Positions 1 through 13,119 of a DNA stretch of 64,000 nucleotides are shown here, piece by piece. The stretch's first letter is position 1. Each line of letters starts with the position of its first letter. Below the pieces are notes generated by a model that did not search any database, was not told the origin of the DNA, and saw nothing but the letters and a program-made list of their open reading frames with translations. The DNA comes from Clostridium sp. CX1 (GTDB lineage Bacteria > Bacillota > Clostridia > Clostridiales > Clostridiaceae): contig NZ_JAODOO010000005.1 in NCBI RefSeq assembly GCF_025398335.1, positions 1 through 64,000 on the forward strand, given 5' to 3'. The position numbers were made by a program, and so were the translations under genes.

Positions 1-105
1 ATTTTCAATTGACAATCCCTTAAATTTAAGCTTCCAACTCACTATTAAATGCTCTGCTGTCAACCTGATTTCATTTATCGAATTACCAACCGAATTATAA
101 ATTAT
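1..105 (-). other. Open reading stretch downstream of tRNA-Pro, unassigned
   Basis: Read on the minus strand from the last base of the tRNA, all 35 codons to the window edge are open, encoding an amphipathic peptide that includes NEIRLTAEHLIVSW. There is no clear start codon with a ribosome binding site, and the stretch is cut by the window edge. It could be the start or middle of a gene, or simply an open frame by chance. I see no tRNA terminator here. Confidence 0.25.
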
Positions 106-180
106 GGTCGGGGTGACAGGGATTGAACCTGCGACCTCATGGTCCCAAACCACGCGCGCTCCCATCTGCGCCACACCCCG
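105..180 (-). tRNA. tRNA-Pro (anticodon TGG)
   Basis: The 76-nt minus-strand sequence folds as a cloverleaf. The acceptor stem pairs CGGGGTG with CACCCCG, followed by discriminator A and an encoded CCA at positions 105-107. The anticodon loop TTTGGGA carries TGG, which reads proline codons. The T-arm has the usual GGTTCAATCCC. It sits downstream of the phosphodiesterase gene but has its own promoter, so it is probably transcribed separately. Confidence 0.96.
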
Positions 181-241
181 GCATTCAGGAATTTTCCTGA
201 ATTCGTTTCGTCGTTGTTGTTAACTCCTGACGACATAGATT

Positions 242-270
242 ATTCTACACGATATATTTATATTCGTCAA
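242..270 (-). promoter_or_regulatory. Vegetative promoter of tRNA-Pro
   Basis: The minus strand reads TTGACG (265-270), a 17-nt spacer, then TAGAAT (242-247). This is a near-consensus sigma-A promoter whose start would lie about 55 nt upstream of the mature tRNA. The leader contains a perfect palindrome, ATTCAGGA/TCCTGAAT (183-202), directly before the tRNA 5' end. It is not followed by a T-run, so it is more likely a precursor hairpin than a terminator. Confidence 0.75.
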
Positions 271-311
271 CACTTATTTTAAATTTTTTTGTATTTTTTT
301 ATTTTTTTGTT

Positions 312-782
312 CTAAATGCCTTTAATGCTTGGATTAATTTTGCCCTCTGTTATTTTAACAGTAGCTACACTGTTGAAGCCATCTCTTGATAAAGCTGGAC
401 TCCCAGGGTTCACAAACCATACTCCATTTTCATAAGCTATTTTTGATACATGTGTATGTCCAAAAAGTACTATATCCGCTTCTAACTCTAAGGCTTTATA
501 TTTTAGTCTAGATAGGTCGTATTTAACATCATACCTATGACCATGGGTTATAAATACTCTTTTGCCTTCTATAACCTCTAGCCTTTCACCCGGTACATCT
601 ACTGAAAAATCACAGTTTCCTTTAACGTTTATAATTGGCCCCTTATAATATTTAGCTATTTCATTAATATCCTGAACGTTATCTCCTAAGTGTATAATGA
701 TATCTGAGTCTTCCAGCTTTTTTACGGCACTTTCGATAACCCAGGTATATCTATGTGTATCACTTATTACTCCAATTAACAA
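312..782 (-). CDS. YfcE/MJ0936-family metallophosphoesterase
   Basis: This 156-aa protein has the full calcineurin-like metal-binding set: D8-x-H10, GDN around 33-35, GNCD at 55-58, HGH at 80-82 and GHTH at 108-111. The length is typical of the single-domain YfcE/YsnB group, manganese-dependent phosphodiesterases with unclear physiological substrates. The start is a TTG preceded at good spacing by GGAGGGG, which overlaps the end of the upstream rdgB gene. It is the third gene of an rph-rdgB-yfcE operon, an arrangement also found in Bacillus (rph-ysnA-ysnB). Confidence 0.9.
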   Translation of the reverse strand: MLIGVISDTHRYTWVIESAVKKLEDSDIIIHLGDNVQDINEIAKYYKGPIINVKGNCDFSVDVPGERLEVIEGKRVFITHGHRYDVKYDLSRLKYKALELEADIVLFGHTHVSKIAYENGVWFVNPGSPALSRDGFNSVATVKITEGKINPSIKGI

Positions 783-785
783 CTA

Positions 786-1391
786 TTACCCCTCCATCAT
801 TAGTTCTTTCATTCTTCCTTCTAGCTTCTTTAATGCTTTTGCCCTGTGGCTAATGGAGTTCTTTAGTACAGCATCCATTTCTGCAAAGGTGACTTTATGT
901 TCAGGTACATAAAATAGCGGATCATATCCAAATCCGTTTTCTCCTTTTTCTTCTTCTAAAATTATTCCTTCTACTTCTCCTTGAACCTTAATTACATTGT
1001 TAGAATCTATTATCAATACTATTGCACAAACAAACTTTCCTTTTCTCTCCTCTGTTTTTTTTCCTTGTAATAAGCCTATTAGTTTTTCGTTGTTCTTTTT
1101 ATCATTTCCGTGTTCCCCTGCAAATCTAGCTGAATAAACTCCTGGTGCCCCTCCTAGGCAATCTACCATTAGTCCAGAATCATCTGCTAATACCATAGCA
1201 TTATCAACCATCTTATAGATTTCATTAGCTTTAATGTAGGCGTTTTCTATAAAAGTCTCACCATTTTCTTCTACGTCAACATTTATTCCTGCCTCTTTTA
1301 AAGAAACTATCTCTATAGGGTATTTAGAAAGAATCTCCTTAATCTCTTTTATCTTTTTTACATTATTGCTTGCTACAATTAATTTCTTCAT
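786..1391 (-). CDS. rdgB: XTP/dITP diphosphatase (HAM1/RdgB family)
   Basis: This 201-aa house-cleaning nucleotidase hydrolyses non-canonical purine triphosphates (ITP, dITP, XTP) to monophosphates and pyrophosphate, keeping deaminated purines out of nucleic acids. Visible motifs are SNN at 8-10, the LADDSGL catalytic segment at 69-74, [12 protein letters not shown] at 81-92, GFGYDPLF at 153-160 and SHRA at 181-184. The ATG overlaps the rph stop as ATGA (4 bp), indicating translational coupling, with AGGTGA just upstream as the ribosome binding site. Confidence 0.96.
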   Translation of the reverse strand: MKKLIVASNNVKKIKEIKEILSKYPIEIVSLKEAGINVDVEENGETFIENAYIKANEIYKMVDNAMVLADDSGLMVDCLGGAPGVYSARFAGEHGNDKKNNEKLIGLLQGKKTEERKGKFVCAIVLIIDSNNVIKVQGEVEGIILEEEKGENGFGYDPLFYVPEHKVTFAEMDAVLKNSISHRAKALKKLEGRMKELMMEG

Positions 1392-2137
1392 TTTCTTTCA
1401 CCTGTTCCTATCCATAATGAATCCATTTTTAAACTTTCCTTCTGAACCTGAATCATATGCTTAGCACCCTTTTCTGCTAAGTTCAATAAATCATTTAAAT
1501 CAGCTCTTGAAAATGGACTCTGCTCACCAGTGCCTTGAACTTCTATAAACTCACCAGCACTTGTCATAACTACATTCATATCCACTTTTGCACGAGAATC
1601 TTCCTCATAGCATAAATCTAACATCTTTATATTATCTACAATTCCTACGCTTACTGCACTTACAAAATCCCTGATTGGATATACTGTAAATGGGGTTTGT
1701 TTGTGAAGTTTGTTAACAGCATCTACTAATGCCACGAATGCACCTGAAATGGATGCAGTTCTTGTACCTCCATCTGCTTGTATTACATCACAATCTATCC
1801 AGATAGTTTTTTCTCCGATTGCTTTTAGATCAACTATAGATCTTAGAGCTCTCCCTATGAGCCTTTGTATTTCCATTGTTCTGCCGTCTACTTTTCCTTT
1901 AGTTGAATCTCTAACTTTTCTAACCTGAGTTGCTCTAGGTATCATATTGTATTCACAAGTTATCCAGCCCTCTCCCTTGCCTTTTAGAAAAGGAGGAACT
2001 TTATCCTCTATTGAAGCTGTGCATATTACTTTTGTGTCTCCAGTCTCTATTAAAACTGATCCTTCTGCATATTTTGTATAGTTTCTTGTTATTTTTATAT
2101 GCCTTGTTTGATCATTTTTTCTACTACCAATTCTCAT
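1388..2137 (-). CDS. rph: Ribonuclease PH
   Basis: This 249-aa phosphorolytic 3'-to-5' exoribonuclease trims tRNA 3' ends using phosphate. The N-terminus carries the family signature (R2, SRKNDQTR at 5-12), GEGW at 55-58 and CEYNM at 61-65. The active-site segment [19 protein letters not shown] spans roughly 115-133. Length is normal. It is the promoter-proximal gene of the rph-rdgB-yfcE operon. Confidence 0.97.
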   Translation of the reverse strand: MRIGSRKNDQTRHIKITRNYTKYAEGSVLIETGDTKVICTASIEDKVPPFLKGKGEGWITCEYNMIPRATQVRKVRDSTKGKVDGRTMEIQRLIGRALRSIVDLKAIGEKTIWIDCDVIQADGGTRTASISGAFVALVDAVNKLHKQTPFTVYPIRDFVSAVSVGIVDNIKMLDLCYEEDSRAKVDMNVVMTSAGEFIEVQGTGEQSPFSRADLNDLLNLAEKGAKHMIQVQKESLKMDSLWIGTGERK

Positions 2138-2229
2138 TTTTTACCTCCAAAATAAACATAATAGTTCGTTACTTTCCACCTAATTATTATACAATATCTA
2201 GATAATATTGTGCATCTAATTTAAAATAA

Positions 2230-3222
2230 TCACTCTACCTTTTCCTCTAATACGAATAACTCATCCCTCTCTGGTGGAATCACTACCTCTTCCACACCAC
2301 TAGTATTTACTAAAACACCTTTTCCTTTAGTAATTTTACCGATTATTGAAGCTTTGATACCTTCTTCCTGTAATAACTTTACTAACTTACTGCCATCTCT
2401 AGTGGTTATCAACATACTTCCAGATGATATAAGTCTTAGTGGGTCTATAGAGTATTTATCACATATCTTTGAGGTTATACTGCTTATTGGCATCTTATCT
2501 CTATAAACCTTAAAGCCTAGATTACTAGCCTCTGCAACTTCCCATAAAGCTCCTAAGACTCCCCCTTCTGTTATATCATGCATAGAGTTAACCCCTAGCT
2601 TTCCTGCAACGATTCCCTCTTTTACTACACTTATGTATTTAACATATTCCTTTGCTTCAGTTATCTCCTCTTCTGTAAGGATATCCTTAATACTATTTTC
2701 GTAATCATTTACTATTATACTTGTGCCCTCAAGACATAGTAATTTTGTAACTACTATATCATCTCCCTCATTTGCACCTGATGTAGCTACAGCTCTATTT
2801 TTTTCACCTTTTCCAATAACAGTACAAGATATAATCATTTTATTAACAGCCTTAGTAATTTCAGTATGACCACCTAATATCTCAATATTAAGCTTTACCG
2901 TCTCCTCTTTGATTTCATTCATAACCTTTTTTATATCTTCTATTGATGTATTTTCTGGTGCTAGTATAGTCACTAATATTCCTAAAGGTTCAATTCCACT
3001 AGATGCTATATCATTACAATTTATATGTACTGCCAACCGTCCAGCATTGGTTTCTGCGCCTGTTATAGGGTCAGTAGAAAGAACACAGTCATAATCTCCA
3101 AAACTCACCACACTGCAGTCCTCTCCTATTCCACTTCTAATTCTTACATCCTCCCTTCTAACCTGTCTGCTATCTTCTATTATACTCTTTAAATCATCCC
3201 AGTTTAATTTTCCAGCTTTCAT
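2230..3222 (-). CDS. AIR synthase-related (PurM/HypE-like) protein
   Basis: This 330-aa protein belongs to the PurM/HypE/ThiL/SelD ATP-binding superfamily. It has the N-terminal GIGEDCSV glycine/acid segment near residue 32, STDPITG near 50, the HINCNDIASSG helix near 67-77, the GGHTE motif near 117, and the MHDITEGG segment of the C-terminal domain near 214. It is not PurM itself and lacks the HypE C-terminal PRxC-type tail: it ends in a Glu/Lys/Val tail. It lies 92 bp upstream of rph and divergent from the 480-aa unknown gene. The substrate is unknown; the ATP-dependent family assignment is firm, the function is not. Confidence 0.8.
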   Translation of the reverse strand: MKAGKLNWDDLKSIIEDSRQVRREDVRIRSGIGEDCSVVSFGDYDCVLSTDPITGAETNAGRLAVHINCNDIASSGIEPLGILVTILAPENTSIEDIKKVMNEIKEETVKLNIEILGGHTEITKAVNKMIISCTVIGKGEKNRAVATSGANEGDDIVVTKLLCLEGTSIIVNDYENSIKDILTEEEITEAKEYVKYISVVKEGIVAGKLGVNSMHDITEGGVLGALWEVAEASNLGFKVYRDKMPISSITSKICDKYSIDPLRLISSGSMLITTRDGSKLVKLLQEEGIKASIIGKITKGKGVLVNTSGVEEVVIPPERDELFVLEEKVE

Positions 3223-3311
3223 AAAATTCTCTCCTTCTCACTAAAATAAACTAGCACTATTTTATAACCTACTTCATATTATTTATATAAGGATTAATTT
3301 ATGGTAGGTGT

Positions 3312-4754
3312 ATGTTTTTGAAATATATAGGACCTTTTCTAAGAATCAATAAATTAAAAAAAGAAAATATTGAGGAACAGCTTTTTTACCTAGCAAAAGA
3401 ATCTCTAAATCAAATTGTACTTTACTCCAAATGTGGAGTGTGCACTTCTCTTAAGGATCTTAAGATAAAAAAGATATCCAACTTTGATATTAACACATTT
3501 AAAGATCTTTCTCCACTTCTATGCATATACAAAAAAGCAAGTCCAAAACTACTAAACGTCGATGACAAGCTTTGTTGGAATGAAGATAAATTTAAGAGAG
3601 AAGTAAACATAGATAGTAACTCCTACATGACATTATGTCTTTTAGAACTTTGTAGTTATTATGATAGTTTTAAAAACATAGATACAAATAAATGTAACCT
3701 AGGAAAAATATACAGATCAGTTTGCAAAAGCCAATTAGAGTTTTATGCCACATATTTGAGAAACGACGAGGGAGTATTTATTGACAAAGGAATCCAAAAT
3801 AATATATACGATGAGGAGTTAAAGTTTGAGGAAAAAAACAAGAAATTCAGCTTTGCATCTCAAGCATTGCTTATGGCTGCATATTACAAATGTGCTCTAC
3901 TAGTAGATGATGATAAAGAGAGCTATATGAACTTTTCCATAGATATATTAAACATGCTCATTCAGTATAAAGAAGATCTATATGAACTAAGTTCAGAAGA
4001 GCTGGTAAAGCTGTGCTTTGCATTAAATCTTTTCTACAAGTATTCAGAAAATGAAGCTTGTAAGCTTTTACTACTAGATTTGTCAGAACTCTTATGTGAA
4101 GAGAATTTATATGAAAGTCATATTATTTCAGCAGAAAAAGTGGATCTATCCTCAATGAAGTATATGAACTATATTTTGTTTTACAGGAACACAGGTATCA
4201 TAAAATTTAAAGATAAAGCTGAAGCATTATATAAAAAGCTTCTAACTTTGTATGACCCTGAAAAAGGAATATTTATTAAAGAAACTGAGGATAAGGATAT
4301 CAATTTTTCTTGTTTAGAAATTATGTCATATCTTTTAACTTGTCTAATCCATTCACATATAGCTGATGATAAAAACAAAAGTGAATCTATAGCTACTGAT
4401 ATTTTTAAACGTCAAGTTTTAGATTCGGGACTTGTGCTAAGCTGGCCTGAAGCTCCTAGTTTAAATGATGTTGAACGGTACAGAAACTTTTCTCTAAGAC
4501 CTGAAGATTTAGTAGAGGAGCAGAATTTCAGAATGCCGTCAATACCAACTCCTGAAAGCTGTGAACTTGCTCCTGTATTTGCAAAACATGTTACCTATAA
4601 CAAGAAGAAAGAAATTTTTAAAAATCCAAAGTCCTCCTTTGATGCAAATAAAAACTTATTAATATTTTTCTTAATTATAAGCTTTTTTAAACCAGAATGT
4701 ATTCAAAGGTCAAATGATATAGATGAGGAGGAATGTAAAGATAAACCAAAATAA
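3312..4754 (+). CDS. Conserved-looking protein of unknown function (480 aa)
   Basis: I do not recognise this protein. It starts at an ATG preceded by GGTAGGTG and has no signal peptide or membrane segment. It is rich in Leu, Lys and Glu, with many scattered cysteines (for example C40, C43), and appears almost wholly alpha-helical, with paired helices reminiscent of alpha/alpha-toroid folds. The C-terminal third contains a Pro-rich segment (LSWPEAPSLNDVERYRNFSL, then MPSIPTPESCELAPVF) that looks like an ordered interaction region. It is transcribed divergently from the PurM-like gene and is followed by a Cys-rich microprotein. Base composition matches its neighbours. Confidence 0.6.
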   Translation: MFLKYIGPFLRINKLKKENIEEQLFYLAKESLNQIVLYSKCGVCTSLKDLKIKKISNFDINTFKDLSPLLCIYKKASPKLLNVDDKLCWNEDKFKREVNIDSNSYMTLCLLELCSYYDSFKNIDTNKCNLGKIYRSVCKSQLEFYATYLRNDEGVFIDKGIQNNIYDEELKFEEKNKKFSFASQALLMAAYYKCALLVDDDKESYMNFSIDILNMLIQYKEDLYELSSEELVKLCFALNLFYKYSENEACKLLLLDLSELLCEENLYESHIISAEKVDLSSMKYMNYILFYRNTGIIKFKDKAEALYKKLLTLYDPEKGIFIKETEDKDINFSCLEIMSYLLTCLIHSHIADDKNKSESIATDIFKRQVLDSGLVLSWPEAPSLNDVERYRNFSLRPEDLVEEQNFRMPSIPTPESCELAPVFAKHVTYNKKKEIFKNPKSSFDANKNLLIFFLIISFFKPECIQRSNDIDEEECKDKPK

Positions 4755-4847
4755 ACCTTCCTGTTTCTGCACATAATAATATAACCATCTCACATCAACT
4801 ATACAACTAATGAAAAATCACCGGATTTATAAGGAGGTATGTACATT

Positions 4848-5006
4848 ATGATGAACATAAACTGTTCTGAGAACTGCATACACGAAAAAAACGGTAAGTG
4901 TAATCTGAATCATGTAACGCCCCTTTCAAGTATTATCAATACAGAAATTGATTGTGCTTATTTTACTCCAAAGCACTCTATAAAAAAAGCTCCCTCTTCA
5001 AAATAA
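4848..5006 (+). CDS. Cys-rich microprotein (52 aa)
   Basis: This short gene starts at ATG 4848, or at the second ATG at 4851, behind a near-perfect AAGGAGGT at 4831-4838. The product begins MMNINCSENCIHEKNGKCNL and has a later DCAYF segment, giving four cysteines spaced as C-x3-C-x7-C and a distant fourth. This pattern resembles small clostridial proteins often mislabelled hydroxymyristoyl-ACP dehydratase and suggests a metal-binding or redox knuckle. The stop codon lies inside the terminator stem. No function can be assigned. Confidence 0.7.
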   Translation: MMNINCSENCIHEKNGKCNLNHVTPLSSIINTEIDCAYFTPKHSIKKAPSSK

Positions 5007-5020
5007 GAGGGACTTTTTAT
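4982..5020. terminator. Bidirectional terminator between convergent genes
   Basis: The inverted repeat TCCCTCTT (4991-4998) / AAGAGGGA (5005-5012) is followed by a T-run on the plus strand and preceded by an A-run (4982-4988) that gives T's on the minus strand. It can serve both the microprotein gene and the convergent peptide-binding lipoprotein gene. Confidence 0.75.
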
Positions 5021-5028
5021 TCTCCTAC

Positions 5029-6630
5029 TTAAGCTTCAACTTTGATGTATACTTTATCCAGCTTTATGTTTCCCCTTTTATTTGTATATATACCGTCAAT
5101 ATTATTCTTTTTACATATTACACTATTAGTAAAATATAGTGGCACTATAGGCATGTCATCCATTAAAATATTTTCCGCTTCTCTTAGATCCTGAACTTTT
5201 TTAACCATATCCTTTTCTCTTTTGGCCCTTTCCACCCTTGTATCAAATTCAGCATTTTTATATCCAAATAAATTCATTTCTGATTCTGAAGTATATCTTT
5301 CTAGAAAGGATAGTGGATAGTCATAACTGCTTTCATAATTAACTTTAGCTATGTCGTAATCATTTTCTCTTATCACTTGAGAAAATTCCTCTAAACTATA
5401 GCCTTTACACTGTACTTTTAGTTTTAGATTCTCTCTTAACTGTTTAGCTATAGTGTCACAGATCTTTTTATTTTCCACTGAATCTAAGTATATTAACTTC
5501 AACTCTTCTTTGTTATTTTCATATTTACTTTTACTTATTAGGTCTAAAGCCTTAGCTTTTTCTGGTTCTACCGTAAAAATTTCTTTATTTAAATATTGAC
5601 CATTCATTCCATCACTAACATTAGGTGGAATATAAGCAGTAGCAGGTTTAACTGTGTCATTTAATGCTTCTTTTGATATTTCTTTTCTGCTTACGGCTGC
5701 AGAAATGGATTTTCTGAGATTGGAATCCTGGATAACTCCTTCTTTTCTCAGATTAAAAACCAAGGTTCCTATACCATAGAATGGTATTTTACTTATCCTT
5801 CCAGAGGCTGAAAGATTACTTAATTCGCTTATAGGAGGATTGGTGAATATATCAATTTTACTGCTTTCAAAAGCAGCCAGTGAAGCTTCACTACTGTCAA
5901 TAAATGTAACCATAATATCCTCACTCTTTACTGAACTATTATTCCAGTATTCTTCATTCTTTTTTAACCTTGCATCTCCGTTATCTAAGATATTATCAAT
6001 TTTATAACAGCCTGAATATAGTATGTTCTTATAATTTTTCTTCCAACTCACTAAGTCTTCATTTATCTTTCTAAGAGAATATATAGGTTCTGCTAGTATG
6101 TTTAAAAAATAGTTACAGGGATAATTTAGTCTTATTTCAAGAGTCTTTTCATCTAGTGCACGAACAGCAACATTGCTAAAGTCACCCTTGCCTTTTTTAT
6201 AATCCTCTGCACCAAATATACAGTAGAGTTGCTTTGCATATACGTTATCTCTGTCTTTGTTTAGCACTTGAGAAAAGAAGGTTACAAAATCTTCAGCAGT
6301 AATATCTTCCCCATTATTCCAAGTTGCAGTCTTCCTAATTTTAAAGGTATAACAGGTTTCATCTTTATTTAAACTCCAGCTTTCCGCTATAGCAGGTTTT
6401 ATTTTCCCTTTTTCATCAGAAGTGACTAACCCTTCAAAAAGATTGATTAGCAAATCTTGTTGTCTAAAATCGTGATTATTAAGCATAATTAGGTCCTCTG
6501 GTGATTTTCCAATATTATAAACAACATAGTTTCTAGTGCCTTCACTTTTTGTTCCTTGCACACTTTTTTCTACGCACCCATTAAATAATAGATTACTTAG
6601 AATTAATATATAACAAATAAGTTTTCTCAT
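5029..6630 (-). CDS. Peptide/oligopeptide ABC transporter substrate-binding lipoprotein (SBP family 5)
   Basis: This 533-aa family 5 extracellular solute-binding protein (OppA/DppA type) has a hydrophobic signal and a lipobox ending LFNGC, with the lipidated Cys at residue 19. It would therefore be anchored outside the membrane. Family landmarks are the NLFEGLVTSDEKGKIKPAIAESW opening (about 64-86), FKIRKTATWNNGEDITAEDF (about 95-115) and the C-terminal DDMPIVPLYF. No permease or ATPase genes are adjacent, so it is an orphan that must use a transporter encoded elsewhere or act as a sensor. The start has GGGAGG at good spacing. Confidence 0.9.
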   Translation of the reverse strand: MRKLICYILILSNLLFNGCVEKSVQGTKSEGTRNYVVYNIGKSPEDLIMLNNHDFRQQDLLINLFEGLVTSDEKGKIKPAIAESWSLNKDETCYTFKIRKTATWNNGEDITAEDFVTFFSQVLNKDRDNVYAKQLYCIFGAEDYKKGKGDFSNVAVRALDEKTLEIRLNYPCNYFLNILAEPIYSLRKINEDLVSWKKNYKNILYSGCYKIDNILDNGDARLKKNEEYWNNSSVKSEDIMVTFIDSSEASLAAFESSKIDIFTNPPISELSNLSASGRISKIPFYGIGTLVFNLRKEGVIQDSNLRKSISAAVSRKEISKEALNDTVKPATAYIPPNVSDGMNGQYLNKEIFTVEPEKAKALDLISKSKYENNKEELKLIYLDSVENKKICDTIAKQLRENLKLKVQCKGYSLEEFSQVIRENDYDIAKVNYESSYDYPLSFLERYTSESEMNLFGYKNAEFDTRVERAKREKDMVKKVQDLREAENILMDDMPIVPLYFTNSVICKKNNIDGIYTNKRGNIKLDKVYIKVEA

Positions 6631-6713
6631 AATGCCTCCCTTATCTACCTATTTATTTAGTTATCTAAATTATTAACATATAAGGTATAAAATAAACAAT
6701 TAGTAAAAAAAAT

Positions 6714-6752
6714 CGGCAATTAACAATTGGTTATTGTTAATTGCCGTCTTTT
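6714..6752. terminator. Bidirectional terminator
   Basis: A perfect 13-bp stem CGGCAATTAACAA (6714-6726) / TTGTTAATTGCCG (6734-6746) has TCTTTTT following on the plus strand and an A-run (6705-6712) on the other side. It terminates the 6756-7202 gene on the minus strand. Confidence 0.8.
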
Positions 6753-6755
6753 TAT

Positions 6756-7202
6756 TTATTGAGGTAAATACTCTAAAAAACTTAATTTGTTAAACTTTAA
6801 CTGTCTTTTAATAAGTTTTATGCCATCTACCTTTTTTACTCTTTTACTAAATATACCCTTTTCATCTTTATTTATATTTTCCTCAAATACTCCTGTAGTG
6901 ATATATATTCCTCTTTCAACTTTGCATATATCTAAGCGATTCAAAAATTCTCTATAATCTCTTAATAATACCCTATCCTTCTTATGATATTTGAATAATA
7001 TAGTTCTTTCTATCCCTATAAGTTTTATAATTAATAAATTTGATGTCTTCAAGAATATTTCGTATTGTATATTATAATTCCAACAATCTTTTGTTATATC
7101 TTCTGTTATAGAATCTATATTTATTTTCTTTAATTTTAACTTTCTTCTATAGAGTTCATCCTGCCTAATCCTTAGATATGCTTTTTCTACTATACCACCC
7201 AT
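6756..7202 (-). CDS. Small unknown protein with weak Mrr-like C-terminal half
   Basis: The protein is 148 aa from the ATG at 7202, which sits 7 nt after GGAGGGGG. It is very basic and has no membrane segment. Residues about 85-135 resemble the C-terminal part of Mrr-type restriction endonuclease domains: a strand-helix ending RDYREFL, then the RGIYITTG strand, a variable loop, and a VDGIKLI motif like the usual DGxxL. The catalytic D...(E/Q)xK residues are not evident, so it would be an inactive relative at best. It is a single gene with its own terminator. Confidence 0.45.
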   Translation of the reverse strand: MGGIVEKAYLRIRQDELYRRKLKLKKINIDSITEDITKDCWNYNIQYEIFLKTSNLLIIKLIGIERTILFKYHKKDRVLLRDYREFLNRLDICKVERGIYITTGVFEENINKDEKGIFSKRVKKVDGIKLIKRQLKFNKLSFLEYLPQ

Positions 7203-7410
7203 CAAGCCCCCTCCTGAAAAATACTTACGTTATTTCATTATATGAGAGGATATTAAATTTTGATACAAATTACTGAATGAACTTTTATTGTCAAACTTAT
7301 GTTTAGACTTTGATTTTTATGGTATAATATTTACGTATCTCAAAAACTTACACAAAATTCAAGATACTGCCACAAAAGTAAATTATTAAAGGTTATACGG
7401 AGGAGTTAGA

Positions 7411-7608
7411 ATGATACTTGCCATAGAAATATTAGGTATACTTACTATGTGTACCATAATGTTTGTTTTAATATGGGGTTTTATACTTCTTAATCAAATA
7501 TTAAACCAATTAAGATATAAGAATTATCTAATGGAAAAGCTTACCCAGCATATATATACTTTGGCACAAAAAGAAGAAGAGTTATCTGCAAACAACAATG
7601 CTGAGTAA
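7411..7608 (+). CDS. Small single-pass membrane protein (65 aa)
   Basis: Residues about 4-32 form one long hydrophobic segment, followed by a basic stretch (NQLRYKNYLMEKL) and an acidic C-terminal tail. The likely topology is N-terminus out or embedded, with a short cytoplasmic helix. The ATG is preceded by ACGGAGGAG. An extended -10 promoter element, TGGTATAAT, lies near 7320-7328, and a strong hairpin follows the gene. I cannot assign a function. Confidence 0.65.
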   Translation: MILAIEILGILTMCTIMFVLIWGFILLNQILNQLRYKNYLMEKLTQHIYTLAQKEEELSANNNAE

Positions 7609-7663
7609 TCGCTATAGCTTTCTTATTTATAATAACTACATACTTGTGTTTCAATAGTAAATA

Positions 7664-7712
7664 ATACACCCGGCTATGTTAAAAACAACATAACCGGGTG
7701 TATTTAAAAGGA
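7664..7712 (+). terminator. Terminator-like hairpin
   Basis: The 17-bp near-perfect stem at 7664-7680 / 7687-7703 contains CCGG. The following tract is only ATTTAAAA, so it may act as a terminator or as a stabilising 3' hairpin for the 65-aa gene. Confidence 0.55.
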
Positions 7713-7762
7713 TTAAATTAATAACAAATCCACTTCAATCTCATCAAAGTAACAAACTTTCA

Positions 7763-8032
7763 CTAGTATACCTTCATAAATATAAAAAATATGGTTCCAA
7801 AAGCTATTACCATACATGCTATAGGGTACAGCTTACTTCTAAGAGTATTATTTATTTCAAACATCTTGATAGACCAAAAAATCATCGTAAAAAATATACA
7901 CCATTGTAATGTATAATAACTATCAAAATACTTTACATACATAAATTGATATGTAGTCAGAAGTGTTAATATTAGTGTAAGGATGGTAAAAGATACCCCT
8001 ATCCATCCTAAGAAATTTATAGCCCTTCTCAT
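7763..8032 (-). CDS. Small integral membrane protein (89 aa)
   Basis: The product has about three hydrophobic segments (approximately 5-30, 42-57, 68-87) and a basic N-terminus, MRRAINFLG. The longer frame opens at a GTG inside the ribosome binding site, so the ATG at 8032, placed 6 nt after GGAGG, is the better start. It is encoded just downstream of ligA on the same strand. I do not recognise a family; a small membrane protein of unknown function is the safe call. Confidence 0.6.
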   Translation of the reverse strand: MRRAINFLGWIGVSFTILTLILTLLTTYQFMYVKYFDSYYTLQWCIFFTMIFWSIKMFEINNTLRSKLYPIACMVIAFGTIFFIFMKVY

Positions 8033-8145
8033 TTTTCTCCTCCACACTAAAGTGCCTCATTCTCTGCACAAATCAGATCACTCTTATAATAGTCTTTTTT
8101 TAGGTTTTTGTAAATACCACTTTTTACAAACGACTCTTATAGTTC

Positions 8146-12452
<4,307 letters not shown>

Positions 12453-12524
12453 AAGTACTCACTCCCTAGTTTTTTTACTGCTTTTATGTTTAATATTATA
12501 ACATTTTACTAATGGTTTAATCAT

Positions 12525-12580
12525 TAAAAAAACAAAAAATGTGCTGATTTACCCACTGGCTATCAATGGCATCAACACAT
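12525..12580 (-). terminator. Terminator of the yerC-like gene
   Basis: On the minus strand TGTGTTGAT (12571-12579) pairs with ATCAGCACA (12540-12548) with one mismatch, and is followed by ATTTTTTGTTTTTTT. This is a convincing intrinsic terminator between the regulator gene and pcrA. Confidence 0.7.
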
Positions 12581-12643
12581 ATTTATGTATATAAATTACT
12601 ATATTAATACAGTTCTCGTAAATGTATTTTCGTTATTTAATGT

Positions 12644-12946
12644 TTACTCTTTACTATCTATTCTTTCTAATACTATAGTATATCCATCACTACCATAATT
12701 TAAGCATCTGTTTACCCTACTTATAGTGGCAGTACTAGCTCCCGTAGCTGCTGCAATTTCAAGGTAGGTTTTCTTATCTCTCAGCATTTTTGCAACCTGA
12801 AGTCGCTGCTCCAATGCTTTTATTTCATTTATTGTACATATGTCATCGAAAAATCTATAGCACTCCTCTTTACTTTTTAAAGATAATATAGCTTCGCATA
12901 AAAAATCCATTGCTTCACTTTGTAACTTGGATTTATATTCGTCCAT
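12644..12946 (-). CDS. YerC/YecD-family TrpR-like DNA-binding protein
   Basis: This 100-aa protein belongs to the TrpR-related YerC family found next to pcrA-ligA in Firmicutes. The helix-turn-helix lies at about 60-90 (KKTYLEIAAATGASTATISR followed by NRCLNYG). The DICTINEIKALEQRL helix at about 45-60 matches the TrpR-like dimerisation core. The start has AAGGAG at good spacing. No tryptophan-binding role is implied; its operator and ligand are unknown. Confidence 0.9.
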   Translation of the reverse strand: MDEYKSKLQSEAMDFLCEAILSLKSKEECYRFFDDICTINEIKALEQRLQVAKMLRDKKTYLEIAAATGASTATISRVNRCLNYGSDGYTIVLERIDSKE

Positions 12947-13119
12947 GAGCTCAACTCCTTATTTAATTATAGATATCTTAAGTATTGCCTTTTTCAATTC
13001 AATTCTATCACGTATTAAAGCATTAATCTATAACAATTACGATAATTTATCTGAATTGAATTAAATTTATTTTAAATACAAGTTAACTGTCAATAAGGAT
13101 ACATTATTAATTCTATTTT

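Noticed and set aside
183-202. Palindrome before tRNA-Pro as a terminator of the phosphodiesterase operon
   Set aside because: It is not followed by a T-run and lies between the tRNA promoter and the tRNA, so it is more likely part of the precursor leader.
8081-8138. Repeat of ACTCTTATA and TTGTAAA hairpin downstream of ligA as a terminator
   Set aside because: The first is a direct repeat, not inverted, and the hairpin lacks a T-run on the minus strand.
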